64,000 bases of DNA from assembly GCF_036178845.1 (NCBI RefSeq), contig NZ_CP108070.1:11098001-11162000 (forward strand), written 5' to 3'. The position numbers were made by a program, and so were the translations under genes. Shown here piece after piece: positions 45,373-53,832 of the stretch (position 1 is the first letter of the stretch; every line of letters begins with the position of its first letter). The notes below the pieces were generated by a model. It was given only the letters and a program-made list of their open reading frames with translations, was not told the DNA's origin and ran no database searches. The DNA comes from Streptomyces sp. NBC_00271. GTDB lineage: Bacteria; Actinomycetota; Actinomycetes; Streptomycetales; Streptomycetaceae.

Positions 45373-46584
45373 TCAACCGGCGTCCCTGCCACCATCACCA
45401 GCTGCTGCCACCGAACTGCTGCCTTCGGCCGCGGTCGAGAGGTCGATGTCCCACTCCAGGTGTTGGAGGAGGTCGCTGTCCCCGGGGCGGGGAGCGGGCG
45501 CTCTTGGACCGGTGCGTGACGGTGTGTGGAAGCCACGGGAGATCTTGCCGCTGGTCGTGATGTTGTGCTCCACGCGCGGGCGGCGGAGGGCCTCGTAAAG
45601 GGAGAGCGCGGACTCCGTGTCGGGCGCGTCCCGCAGCGACTTCGCGAGGACGACAGCGTCCTCGAGCGCCATCGACGCTCCTTGCCCGGTCGCAGGGGAG
45701 GCCGCGTGGGCGGCATCGCCAATGATCAGGGTCCGTCCGTGGCGCCACGGTGTGCCGGTCGGGATCTCGGTCGCGTTGGTGACCATGATGCGGTCGGTGG
45801 TGGCCGCGACCACGTCCGCGGCGGGTGTGGCGTCCCCGCGCAGCAACGGCAGGAGCAGCCCACGCCAGTGGCCGGGCGTGCCGTGCGCGATGTCGTAGGC
45901 GGACAGCGGCTCACCGGCCACGCGCGCGAACCAGTACGTCTCTCCGCCGGGCGACACCGCACAACCGAAGGCGGCCGCGCCGCCCCTCACCATGGTGATG
46001 CGCCCGGTTTCCGCGATCAGGGGCGCCTCATCGGCGTAGCCGTAGAAGACGCTCTCACCCGCGAAGCAGGGCTGCGTCCGAGGGGCGATCGACTCCCGGA
46101 CGGTGGAGTTCAGCCCGTCGGCGCCGATCAGCAGGTCACCGGTCGCGGTGGAACCGTCGGTGAAACGTGCGGTGACGCCGTCCCGACCGTTCTCGACGGA
46201 GGCGAGCCGGGTGCCGCGTCGGAGGGCGATGCCCCGGCGTGCGGCCTCCGCCTGCAGGGCGGCGTTGAACTCGCCACGGCGGAGGCAGCGGTAAGCGAGA
46301 AGCGGGTCGTGGGCCTCTCCGAGCGGCATCCGTGCCACCTCGGTGCCCGCTGCGTCGAGCACGCTCATGGCACGCAGCGGGAAGCCGACCTCGGTGACCG
46401 CGACGGAGGCGTCGATCTGGGCGAGGGCACGCATGCCGTTGCTCGCGAGTGTGAGGAAGGCACCGATGTCCTCGGCCGATTCGGGGTGCGCCTCGTACAC
46501 GGTCACGTCGAAACCTGCCTTGTGCAGGGCCAGGGCCGTCGCCGTACCGGCGATACCGCCTCCGATGACAATGATCTCCGTCAT
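45373..46584 (-). CDS. FAD-dependent monooxygenase (aromatic hydroxylase-like)
   Basis: A 403-residue group A flavoprotein. IIVIGGGIAGTATALALHKA is the FAD dinucleotide fold, DLLIGADGLNSTVRESI the DG motif, and LIIGDAAHAASPATGQGASM the GD motif; NADPH-dependent hydroxylation of an aromatic or polyketide-like substrate is the family role. ATG 46584 has GGGGGA upstream; the longer frame is not conserved. A direct repeat near 46714-46729 in its upstream region may be an operator. The truncated gene beyond may be a lost partner. Confidence 0.9.
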   Translation of the reverse strand: MTEIIVIGGGIAGTATALALHKAGFDVTVYEAHPESAEDIGAFLTLASNGMRALAQIDASVAVTEVGFPLRAMSVLDAAGTEVARMPLGEAHDPLLAYRCLRRGEFNAALQAEAARRGIALRRGTRLASVENGRDGVTARFTDGSTATGDLLIGADGLNSTVRESIAPRTQPCFAGESVFYGYADEAPLIAETGRITMVRGGAAAFGCAVSPGGETYWFARVAGEPLSAYDIAHGTPGHWRGLLLPLLRGDATPAADVVAATTDRIMVTNATEIPTGTPWRHGRTLIIGDAAHAASPATGQGASMALEDAVVLAKSLRDAPDTESALSLYEALRRPRVEHNITTSGKISRGFHTPSRTGPRAPAPRPGDSDLLQHLEWDIDLSTAAEGSSSVAAAGDGGRDAG

Positions 46585-46713
46585 GTCGTATCCCCCGGCA
46601 CCCGTAGGGCTCTCGCGCGATGTACCTGCGCAGTGCCCAACGCGCGGGCGACTGCGAGGGGTTCCCGACACAACGGTGTCGGCGTCCCCACTTTCTTGAG
46701 CGATCGATCCAGA

Positions 46714-46729
46714 TAAGTTAGCTAAGTTA
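46714..46729. promoter_or_regulatory. Tandem TAAGTTA motif upstream of the FAD monooxygenase
   Basis: TAAGTTA-GC-TAAGTTA, containing the palindrome TTAGCTAA, in an AT-rich patch about 130 nt upstream of the monooxygenase start. TTAGCTAA-like cores are recognised by some MarR-family repressors of oxygenases; no MarR gene is adjacent. Confidence 0.35.
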
Positions 46730-47185
46730 TGCGGCGTTCGGTGGCAAGGACGGCCTGTACCGGAGGCGCCGGACTACTACGCAGCACCCCGCACGGTCAT
46801 CGAGCACCTCCCGCCCGCCACCGGAACACCGGGGCCGGTCAACGGTCGTATCGTCACCGGACCGGTCGTCGACGGGAGTCGCACCGCCCGCATCGAGGTG
46901 ACCCGCGACGGCACCACCGCACACATCGACCTCGGCCAGGCCCTGCACGGCCACCGCTTCGCCCAACGGGCTTCCACCACAGGTGACGCGACTGTCGGCG
47001 ACGCCCGACCCGCCGACCTCTGGGCCGCGCTGCGCGCGCCCGGGCTGGTGTGGACGGAGGGCGGCGATGTCACCCTGGACGCCACCGGTCAGGACGAGTT
47101 CGTCGTGCTGGGACTGCTCGGGCGGCTCTACCCGGACAACACACCAGGAAGGTCGATGAGCGACGTGAACTCAGCGCAGCTGTAG
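46730..47185 (+). pseudogene. Gene fragment of unrecognised family, 5' end missing
   Basis: An open frame of about 150 codons with Streptomyces-like codon use but no proper start: it enters from the AT-rich promoter patch. It reads PDYYAAPRTVIEHLPPATGT, RIEVTRDGTTAHIDLGQALH, LWAALRAPGLVWTEGGDVTL and DEFVVLGLLGRLYPDNTPGR before the stop. A GTG at 46898 could give a 95-residue product. The conserved-looking C-terminal text suggests the tail of a larger protein whose front was deleted next to the monooxygenase promoter. Function unknown. Confidence 0.45.
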
Positions 47186-47221
47186 ACGGTCTGCGGTCGC
47201 AAGGCCGCGCCGGTGTCCTAG

Positions 47222-47433
47222 GCCCTGTCGTCACATTCCCGTCTGCCCCGCGACGCCATGCACGCGCCCCCAAGTTCTCGGCTTCGCTCGAACAGGGAGG
47301 GACCCCCTTCGCCGCACCGGGCACAGACCCAAGTACATCCAGTACGAGGGCCTGTGCCCGGCACGCCGAGAGCACGCACCTGACGCCGCGGGGCCCGCCC
47401 TCCGGGCGGACGACGGGAATGTGACGACAGGAC
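47222..47433. mobile_element. MITE of IS5-type, with CTAG target duplication
   Basis: A 212-bp element with no gene. Its ends are 22-bp inverted repeats differing at one base (GCCCTGTCGTCACATTCC... on the left; complement of GTCCTGTCGTCACATTCC... on the right) and are flanked by CTAG on both sides (47218-47221, 47434-47437). IS5-family transposases use CTAG-like targets. The right CTAG supplies the stop codon of the TetR gene. Confidence 0.75.
47267..47307. repeat. Second copy of the short GC-rich palindromic repeat
   Basis: Inside the MITE: C5, AAGTTCTCGGCTTCGCTCGA, then a G-rich run and ACCCCC. Shares the core TCTCGGCTTCGCTCGA with 10649-10686. Confidence 0.6.
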
Positions 47434-48033
47434 CTAGCCCCCCTTGCGATCGGCTGCCACGGCGCGGTGGACGCTCTCGCGGAGCAGGGAGCGACGCTGT
47501 TCGTGAACTTCGGGGGGCTCCTGGGCGGTTGCCGCGTAGACGTTGCTGACCGGTGACCAGGCCATGGACATGGCGATGACCATGGCCATCACGTCGAACG
47601 GGTCTCCCTGGCGCACCAAACCGGCGGCCTGGGCTTCGGCGATGGCTCGCAACTTGCGGTCGTCGAGGCGGTCGGGGTCGTCCACCAGGTGCCCGGTCGG
47701 GCGGCGCTCCAGGCGCGCCCAGGTTGCCAGCCGGATCAGGTCGGGACGGCGGAGGTACTCGTCGTAGAGCCGTACGGCCCAGTCCGCGAGGTCGGTGGCG
47801 TCGATCGGGACGACATTCACGATCCGCTCCAGCGAGCCGAAGAAGATGGCGTCGAAGAGCCCTTCCTTGTTGCCGAAGTAGGCATAGAGCTGTGCCTTGT
47901 TCGTGCGCGCGGCGGCCACGATCCGCTCGATGCGCGCGCCGGCGATCCCGTGCTCGGCGAACTCCCGGGTCGCCACATCGAGGATGCGCTGGTACGTCGC
48001 CGCTCCGCGCGAGGTCAGGGGTCGGTCCGTCAT
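47434..48033 (-). CDS. TetR/AcrR-family regulator
   Basis: A 199-residue repressor. HTH at residues about 14-60: ILDVATREFAEHGIAGARIE, RIVAAARTNKAQLYAYFGNK. The C-terminal half is a TetR_C-type helical ligand domain. ATG 48033. The TAG stop is part of the CTAG target of the adjoining MITE. A dyad 16 nt upstream of its ATG and a matching dyad before the divergent alcohol dehydrogenase imply it represses both genes. Confidence 0.9.
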   Translation of the reverse strand: MTDRPLTSRGAATYQRILDVATREFAEHGIAGARIERIVAAARTNKAQLYAYFGNKEGLFDAIFFGSLERIVNVVPIDATDLADWAVRLYDEYLRRPDLIRLATWARLERRPTGHLVDDPDRLDDRKLRAIAEAQAAGLVRQGDPFDVMAMVIAMSMAWSPVSNVYAATAQEPPEVHEQRRSLLRESVHRAVAADRKGG

Positions 48034-48048
48034 GCCCGGCAGAGTACC

Positions 48049-48066
48049 AAACAGAACATTCGGTTT
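48049..48066. promoter_or_regulatory. TetR operator, regulator-proximal copy
   Basis: AAACAGAACATTCGGTTT is a dyad (AAAC-GAA/TTC-GTTT). Its reverse complement matches the second site in 14 of 18 positions. Confidence 0.65.
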
Positions 48067-48098
48067 GCCTGGCGCCGCCGACGCGTCTACGCTCAGAT

Positions 48099-48116
48099 AG
48101 ACCGAACAGTCTGTTT
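48099..48116. promoter_or_regulatory. TetR operator, dehydrogenase-proximal copy
   Basis: AGACCGAACAGTCTGTTT, 13 nt before the dehydrogenase GTG and immediately ahead of its AAGGAG ribosome site, shares ACCGAA and TCTGTTT with the regulator-proximal dyad. Binding here would block initiation. Confidence 0.65.
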
Positions 48117-48129
48117 AAGGAGATGCGCG

Positions 48130-49176
48130 GTGCGGACAACAACTGGCTGGCAGGCGGACGGCCCGACGGCGACGCTGCGTCGGACGTCACTGAAGCGGCG
48201 CGACCTGCGCCCGGACGACCTCGCGATCCGAGTGGACTACTGCGGTGTCTGCCACACCGACCTGCACGCCGTCCGCAGCCACGACGGCGCAGGGGACCGC
48301 CCCCTGGTGCCAGGACACGAGTTCACGGGCGTGGTGGCCGAAACCGGGCCCGCCGTCACCCGCTTCTCCGTCGACGACCCTGTCGCGGTCGGCAACATCG
48401 TCGATTCCTGCGGGGAGTGCTCGATGTGCCGGGCCGGCCAGGAGAACTTCTGCCACGCCTTCCCGACCCTGACCTACGGCGGCGTCGACCGGCACGACGG
48501 ATCGACCACCCTGGGGGGCTACTCCCGCGAGTACGTCGTCCGCGACCGGTTCGTCCACCCTCTGCCCGCCGGTCTGGATCCGGCCGCTGCCGCTCCTCTG
48601 CTCTGCGCCGGGATCACCGTCTGGGAACCGCTGCACACCTTGGGCGTGGGGCCGCACAGTCGCGTCGCCGTGGCGGGACTGGGTGGCCTGGGCCATCTCG
48701 CGGTCAAGTTCGCCGTGGCGCTCGGGGCCGACACCTCGGTCATCAGCCGCTCACCCGACAAGGCCGACGACGCTCGTCGTCTCGGCGCCCACGGTCTCAT
48801 CGTCTCGACGGATCAGGAACAGATGGCCGACGCCCGTGACCGATTCGACGTCGTCATCGACACCATCTCCGCCCCGCACGACCTGGGCCCCTACCTGCGC
48901 CTGGTCGCCATGGACGGCACGCTCAGCCACCTCGGGCACCTCGGACCCGTCACCGTGGAGACCATCGACCTCCTCGTGGGACGCAAGAAGCTCAGCTCCG
49001 CAGGCAGCGGTGGCAGGCCCGCGACCACCGCCATGCTCGATTTCTGCGCCGAGCACGGCATCACCGCCGACATCGAACTCCTCCCCTCGGCGCGCGTGAA
49101 CGAGGCCCTCGAACGCCTCGGCCGCAACGACGTCCGCTACCGCTTCGTCCTCGACATGTCCGACCTGGCAGCCTGA
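48130..49176 (+). CDS. NAD(P)-dependent zinc alcohol dehydrogenase (AdhP/YahK-like)
   Basis: A 348-residue zinc MDR enzyme: catalytic zinc in YCGVCHTDLHAV and GHEFTGVVAE, structural zinc CGECSMCRAGQENFC, cofactor fold VAVAGLGGLGHLAVKFAVAL, and VDTISAPHDLGPYL typical of cinnamyl-alcohol-dehydrogenase-like aldehyde reductases. GTG 48130 lies 7 nt after AAGGAG; upstream in-frame sequence is antisense to TetR. Controlled by the divergent TetR repressor through paired dyads, so induced by the ligand (probably an aldehyde). Confidence 0.92.
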   Translation: MRTTTGWQADGPTATLRRTSLKRRDLRPDDLAIRVDYCGVCHTDLHAVRSHDGAGDRPLVPGHEFTGVVAETGPAVTRFSVDDPVAVGNIVDSCGECSMCRAGQENFCHAFPTLTYGGVDRHDGSTTLGGYSREYVVRDRFVHPLPAGLDPAAAAPLLCAGITVWEPLHTLGVGPHSRVAVAGLGGLGHLAVKFAVALGADTSVISRSPDKADDARRLGAHGLIVSTDQEQMADARDRFDVVIDTISAPHDLGPYLRLVAMDGTLSHLGHLGPVTVETIDLLVGRKKLSSAGSGGRPATTAMLDFCAEHGITADIELLPSARVNEALERLGRNDVRYRFVLDMSDLAA

Positions 49177-49354
49177 AGGAGGCTCCGACCGGCCGTCTCG
49201 ATCATCCCCATGCGGGCCGTGTCGTGCGGTCGGGGTGTGTAGTCCGGCGGTCGTGGGGGACCATGGAAGGCGACGCGCCTGTGGAGACAGGCAGGCCGCG
49301 CTCCAGGCCGGCGGATGGCCTCGCGTGCCGCCGGCCGCGGAAGGAGTGCCTGTG

Positions 49355-51448
49355 ATGAGCGAAGCCGAATGGCATCCGTCGGGCATCGACTGGGCTCGCC
49401 CCCGCCGGGACAGCGAGCCGTCGCAGCCGAGCGGGCTGATGGACCTTCTCGGCGTCGCGGCGACACTGCTGGACGCGGACGGACGGATCGTCCTGTGGAG
49501 CCCCCAGGCAGAGGAGCTGTACGGGTACACCGCGGAGGAGGCGCTCGGGCAGTACGCCGCACTGCTGCTCGTCCGTGAGGAGGACTGGGACTGGGTGATC
49601 AAGAAGTTCGCCGAGGTCATGGAGACCGGCCAGGGCTGGGGCGGCACGTTTCCCATCCGGTGCAAGGACGGGAGCACCCGGCTGGTGGAGCTGCGCAACA
49701 CTCGGCTGCTGGACGACCGCGGCGACTTCTACGCCCTCGGGCTCGGCACCGACTCACCCACGCTTCGCGAGGTCGAGCGGGATGTCGCCCTGTCCACCCG
49801 GCTGATCTCCCAGTCTCCCTTCGGGCTGGCGATCCTCGACACCGACCTCAGATACCTGGCCGTCAACCCCGCGCTGGAGCGGATGCACGGCCTCCCCGCG
49901 AAAGAGCACCTCGGCCGCCACTACCGCGAGATCATGAGCCCCGACAAGTTCGAGGTGATCGAGGTCGCGATGAGGAGGGTCCTTGAGAGCGGGGTCCCCC
50001 TGGTCGACGAGTCCACCGTCGTCGGCTTCACCCCGGCCGACCCGGAACAACGGCACGCGTGGTCGATCTCGGTGTACCGGCTGGAGGACACCCAGGGCCG
50101 TGTTCTCGGGGTGGCCGAACTCGTGGTGGACGTCAGCGAGCGGTACCGGTCGGCCATGGAGGCCACCGAGACCCGGCGGCGCCTGGCCCTGATCGCCGAT
50201 GGCTCCGCTCGTATCGGCACCACCCTGGAGGTCGAAGAGACAGCCCGGGAGTTGGCCGAGGTGACCGTTCCCGATTTCGCCGACATGGTCGCCGTCGACG
50301 TGCTCGACTCCGTCCTCGACGAGCACCGCTCCGCCTCCGACAACGGTCCCGCGCTCTTCCGCGCCCTCGCCGTGAAAGTCGCCTACCCCACCGAAGCCGT
50401 CCGGGCCGTCGATCCGCCGGGCCACATCACCTCCTACGAAGCCGATCGCGTGGCCACCCGATGTGTGCGCACCGGTCGGCCCATCCTGATCGCACACGCC
50501 GATGGGAACGACCTGAGTGGCATCGCCCGCGACGACCGCGCCGCCACGTTGCTGGCCCGGGCAGGGGTGCACTCCTACATGGCCATCCCGCTGACCGCAC
50601 GCGGCGCCGTCCTCGGCTTCCTGGGACTTGCCCGTGCCCGGGATCCCCGGCCCTTCGACGAGGACGATCTCGCCATCGCCACCGAGCTCGCATTCCGCGC
50701 CGCGGTGTGCATCGACAACGCCCGCACGCACCAGAGCGTGCGCACCGCCGCCGAGACCCTCCAGCGCAGCCTGCTCCCCGACCACCCGTCCCGCCTTCCC
50801 GGCCTGCAGGTCTCTTCCCGCTATGTCCCGGCGCAGGCCGCCTACGAGATCGGCGGCGACTGGTACGACGTCCTCCCGCTCGGCGGCGACAAGACGGCCC
50901 TCGTCGTGGGCGACGTCATGGGCAGCGGCATCGACGCCGCCGCGGCCATGGGGCGCCTGCGCACCGCCACGGCCGCCTTCGCCAGCCTCGATCTGGAGCC
51001 GGCCCGGGTTCTCGAGCAGCTCGACTCGATCACATCCGGGCTGGAGCAGTACATCGCCACCTGCCTCTACGCGGCCTACGATCCCCACCGCGGCGAGTGC
51101 CGCATCGCCAACGCCGGTCACCTGCCTCCTGTCCTCGTGCGCAGTGGCGAGCGCCCCCGACTGCTCGACCTGCCCGCCGGTATCCCTCTCGGAGTCGGCG
51201 GTGTCCCGTTCGAAGTGACCGCCGTCGAATTCGGCCTGGGCGACAAGCTGGTCCTGTACACGGACGGTCTGGTCGAGACCCGCCATGACTCCATCGACGA
51301 ACGCCTCGCCGTCCTGGTCCACGCCCTGGAGGTGGCCGACTGCCCGTTGGAGGAGACGTGCGACCGCCTTCTTGAGGGTCTGCGACATCCGCGCGACCGC
51401 GACGACGTCGCTCTGCTGATCGCCCGCGCGGTACGTCATTCCCAGTGA
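49355..51448 (+). CDS. PAS-PAS-GAF-SpoIIE protein phosphatase
   Basis: A 697-residue cytoplasmic sensor phosphatase. PAS 1 near residues 30-125 (LLDADGRIVLWSPQAEELYG), PAS 2 near 145-260 (LDTDLRYLAVNPALERMHGL), GAF near 285-455, and SpoIIE/PP2C from about 480 (QRSLLPDHPSRLPGLQVSSR, EIGGDWYDVLPLGGDKTALV, GDVMGSGIDAAAAMG). The Asp metal ligands are in place. Such enzymes dephosphorylate anti-anti-sigma factors to release sigma factors of the SigB group. ATG 49355 follows AAGGAG by 8 nt. No partner switch genes adjacent. Confidence 0.9.
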   Translation: MSEAEWHPSGIDWARPRRDSEPSQPSGLMDLLGVAATLLDADGRIVLWSPQAEELYGYTAEEALGQYAALLLVREEDWDWVIKKFAEVMETGQGWGGTFPIRCKDGSTRLVELRNTRLLDDRGDFYALGLGTDSPTLREVERDVALSTRLISQSPFGLAILDTDLRYLAVNPALERMHGLPAKEHLGRHYREIMSPDKFEVIEVAMRRVLESGVPLVDESTVVGFTPADPEQRHAWSISVYRLEDTQGRVLGVAELVVDVSERYRSAMEATETRRRLALIADGSARIGTTLEVEETARELAEVTVPDFADMVAVDVLDSVLDEHRSASDNGPALFRALAVKVAYPTEAVRAVDPPGHITSYEADRVATRCVRTGRPILIAHADGNDLSGIARDDRAATLLARAGVHSYMAIPLTARGAVLGFLGLARARDPRPFDEDDLAIATELAFRAAVCIDNARTHQSVRTAAETLQRSLLPDHPSRLPGLQVSSRYVPAQAAYEIGGDWYDVLPLGGDKTALVVGDVMGSGIDAAAAMGRLRTATAAFASLDLEPARVLEQLDSITSGLEQYIATCLYAAYDPHRGECRIANAGHLPPVLVRSGERPRLLDLPAGIPLGVGGVPFEVTAVEFGLGDKLVLYTDGLVETRHDSIDERLAVLVHALEVADCPLEETCDRLLEGLRHPRDRDDVALLIARAVRHSQ

Positions 51449-51461
51449 CGAGGACGCGGGG

Positions 51462-52625
51462 TTACTTGCCCCAGATCTTCCGGTACGCCTGCTGATAACC
51501 CGACGGGTCCCAGGTCGTGGCCCCGTGGCTGTTGTCGGCCGTGGTGATGTGGACGGGGGCCACATATCCGCTGGCGGGCCGACTCGCGAAGGCGCGGTTG
51601 AACTCGTCGACGATCTGCCAGCCCTGCAGGGACAGCGGCTCGGGGACGGTGGCGGCCTGGTACTGCTCGCTGTTGATGCGCTGGAAGGCGGAGGGGTCGC
51701 CGTCACCTGCGCCGATGTTGAAGGGCGGCCCTGCGCCGTTCTTGCCGGCGGCACGGAAGGCGGGGGCGGCGTCGGCGAAGTACAGATCGTTGATGGCGAC
51801 GGAGTGGGTCCACGTGCTCCCGAAGCGGGAGAGGAGCGAGGAGATCTCCCGGGGGATGCGGCTGCTCGCGTCCGAGATCGGGATGTTCTCCTTCGACAGG
51901 AGCCGCACGCCCGAGCAGGTGGAGAGGTCCTTCCTGATCAGCTCGGACTTGTTCCTGGCGAAGGGGATCGAGGCATCGGTGATGAGCACGACCCCGGCAT
52001 GGCCGTCGGAGTGAGCGATGATCCACTGGGCGCTGATTCCGGCCACGTCCTCGACCCGGGTGGTGACGTTGGTGAAGAGCCGGGGCCTTCGGCTGGGTCC
52101 GGGGGCGGCGACCGCGTGCCAGCCGATGAGCGGGATGCCCGCCTTGTCGGCCTGGGAGACCTGCCGCGACGTCGAGTTGGGGTCGAAGCCGCCGATGACG
52201 ATGCCCGAGGGTCTGAGCGCCAAGGCCGCGCTCATCGCCGCCTGGATGCCTACGGGTGTGCCCCCGCCGTCGATCACCCTGACGTTCCAGCCGATGACCC
52301 GTGCGGCTTCCCGCACCCCGTTCGCGGCGCCCGCGACGCCGGGATTGGTCATGGTCTGGGCGACGTAGACGAGGGTCTTGCCTGGGACTGCCGTGGGGCC
52401 GCCGGTCGGCCCGCTCCAGGGAACGTCGGTCCTTTCCGCCTGTCGGACGGCGGTCTCGGCGCGGTCCTGGATCGCGGGGCAGCCACCAGGGCCCGTGGGG
52501 GAGTCTCCCGGGCCGTGCGACGAGCCGCGTTCGCAGCCCGCGAGGACCGTTGCCGCGATGGCCGCAGTGGTGGCGGCGGACCGCGCCTTCATGACGGCGG
52601 GAGTGGCCTTGCGGTTGCCGTGCAC
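51462..52625 (-). CDS. Sugar ABC transporter substrate-binding lipoprotein
   Basis: A 387-residue ribose/xylose-type binding protein. Signal peptide with lipobox in IAATVLAGCERGSS (Cys about 31), then the Peripla_BP_4 fold: VYVAQTMTNPGVAGAANGVR, GIVIGGFDPNSTSRQVSQAD, VVLITDASIPFARNKSELIR. GTG 52625 follows GAGGAG; ATG 52592 is the alternative. Last gene of the ATPase-permease-binding protein operon. Sugar not determined. Confidence 0.88.
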   Translation of the reverse strand: MHGNRKATPAVMKARSAATTAAIAATVLAGCERGSSHGPGDSPTGPGGCPAIQDRAETAVRQAERTDVPWSGPTGGPTAVPGKTLVYVAQTMTNPGVAGAANGVREAARVIGWNVRVIDGGGTPVGIQAAMSAALALRPSGIVIGGFDPNSTSRQVSQADKAGIPLIGWHAVAAPGPSRRPRLFTNVTTRVEDVAGISAQWIIAHSDGHAGVVLITDASIPFARNKSELIRKDLSTCSGVRLLSKENIPISDASSRIPREISSLLSRFGSTWTHSVAINDLYFADAAPAFRAAGKNGAGPPFNIGAGDGDPSAFQRINSEQYQAATVPEPLSLQGWQIVDEFNRAFASRPASGYVAPVHITTADNSHGATTWDPSGYQQAYRKIWGK

Positions 52626-52695
52626 GGAAGCTCCTCGCGGAGGAAGGGGCGAGACGATGCGGCCGCGAACACACAGGTGGCACCCGTGGCGCGGG

Positions 52696-53832
52696 TCATG
52701 GAGCGGTGCCCGCCGCACCACTCTCCCGCGTGGGGGAGGAGGGTGGCGGAGGCGGCGCGTCGGGCGAGTCACGGGCCGCCGCGGCGCCGGTGCGAAGGCG
52801 GCGGGCGGAGTAGCCGGACAGACCGACAGCCACGAGCAGGGTGCCGCCGTAGAACAGCGGAATCGTCCAGAAGCCCGCGCCCATCTGACCGATGCCCGTG
52901 AGGCCGACGGCCAGAACGGCGACGGCGACGACGGTGCCCATGGCGTTGGGGCGGCCGGGTCTGATCGCGGTGGAGCCGAGGAGGGCGGCGGCAAAGGCGG
53001 GCAGCAGGTAGTCGAGACCGACGCTGGGGTTGCCGATCTGCTGTTGGGCCGCGAGCAGAACGCCGGCGAGGCCGACGATCAGTCCCGACGCGGTGAACGC
53101 GTAGACGGAGTACCTGCGCGTCGGGATGCCGATGAGGTCCGCGGCGCGCCGGTTCGCACCGATGACGTACAGGTAGCGGCCGAGCGGCAGCCGTTCCAGC
53201 ACCAGCCAGAGCGCGACGGCGAGCCCCAGCACGTAGAAGGCGGGGACGGGAAGGCCGAGGAACATCGAGTCGTAAAGGTCGGCGAAGGCGATGGGGAGGC
53301 CCTGCGGGCCGGGGACGATCCGACCACCGTCGGTGACCCAGCCGGTCACGGCGTACAGCATGCTGCCTGTCCCTAGCGTGGCGATGAAGGAGTTGATCCG
53401 GCCGAACTCGACGATGACGCCGTTGAGGATGCCCACGACCGCCCCACCCAAGATCACCGCGAGGCAGGCGAGCGGCCAGGGCCAGCCGTTGTTGACGACG
53501 AGCTGCATCACCATGACGTGCGCCAGGCCGAGGCCGTAGCCGAGGGAGAGGTCGAAGCGGCCCGTCACGATGGGGACCATGGCGGCGAGTGCGAGGACGG
53601 CCGGGATCGACTGGGTGGACAGGATCGCGTCGACGGTGTCCAGCGTGGGGAACGTGCGTGGCAGAGCGAGGGAGAAGATCAGGAAGAGCAGGGCGGTGAG
53701 CGCCAGGAGGCCGTACCTGCCGATGAGGTGCCCGCCCGGTCCGCGCGATCCCTGTGGCCCGCCCGGTCGGCCGAGGTGGCGCAGCGGCCTCGGTCGCCGC
53801 GGCCGGGGTCGGGGTGGGGAGGATTCCGTCAT
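52696..53832 (-). CDS. Ribose-type ABC transporter permease
   Basis: A 378-residue inner-membrane protein of the RbsC/BPD_transp_2 family with about ten hydrophobic helices and the conserved GANRRAADLIGIPTRRYSVY coupling segment and FAAALLGSTAIRPGRPNAMG. Pro/Arg-rich N-terminus and Pro-rich C-terminus. ATG 53832 overlaps the ATPase stop (ATGA). Confidence 0.9.
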   Translation of the reverse strand: MTESSPPRPRPRRPRPLRHLGRPGGPQGSRGPGGHLIGRYGLLALTALLFLIFSLALPRTFPTLDTVDAILSTQSIPAVLALAAMVPIVTGRFDLSLGYGLGLAHVMVMQLVVNNGWPWPLACLAVILGGAVVGILNGVIVEFGRINSFIATLGTGSMLYAVTGWVTDGGRIVPGPQGLPIAFADLYDSMFLGLPVPAFYVLGLAVALWLVLERLPLGRYLYVIGANRRAADLIGIPTRRYSVYAFTASGLIVGLAGVLLAAQQQIGNPSVGLDYLLPAFAAALLGSTAIRPGRPNAMGTVVAVAVLAVGLTGIGQMGAGFWTIPLFYGGTLLVAVGLSGYSARRLRTGAAAARDSPDAPPPPPSSPTRESGAAGTAP

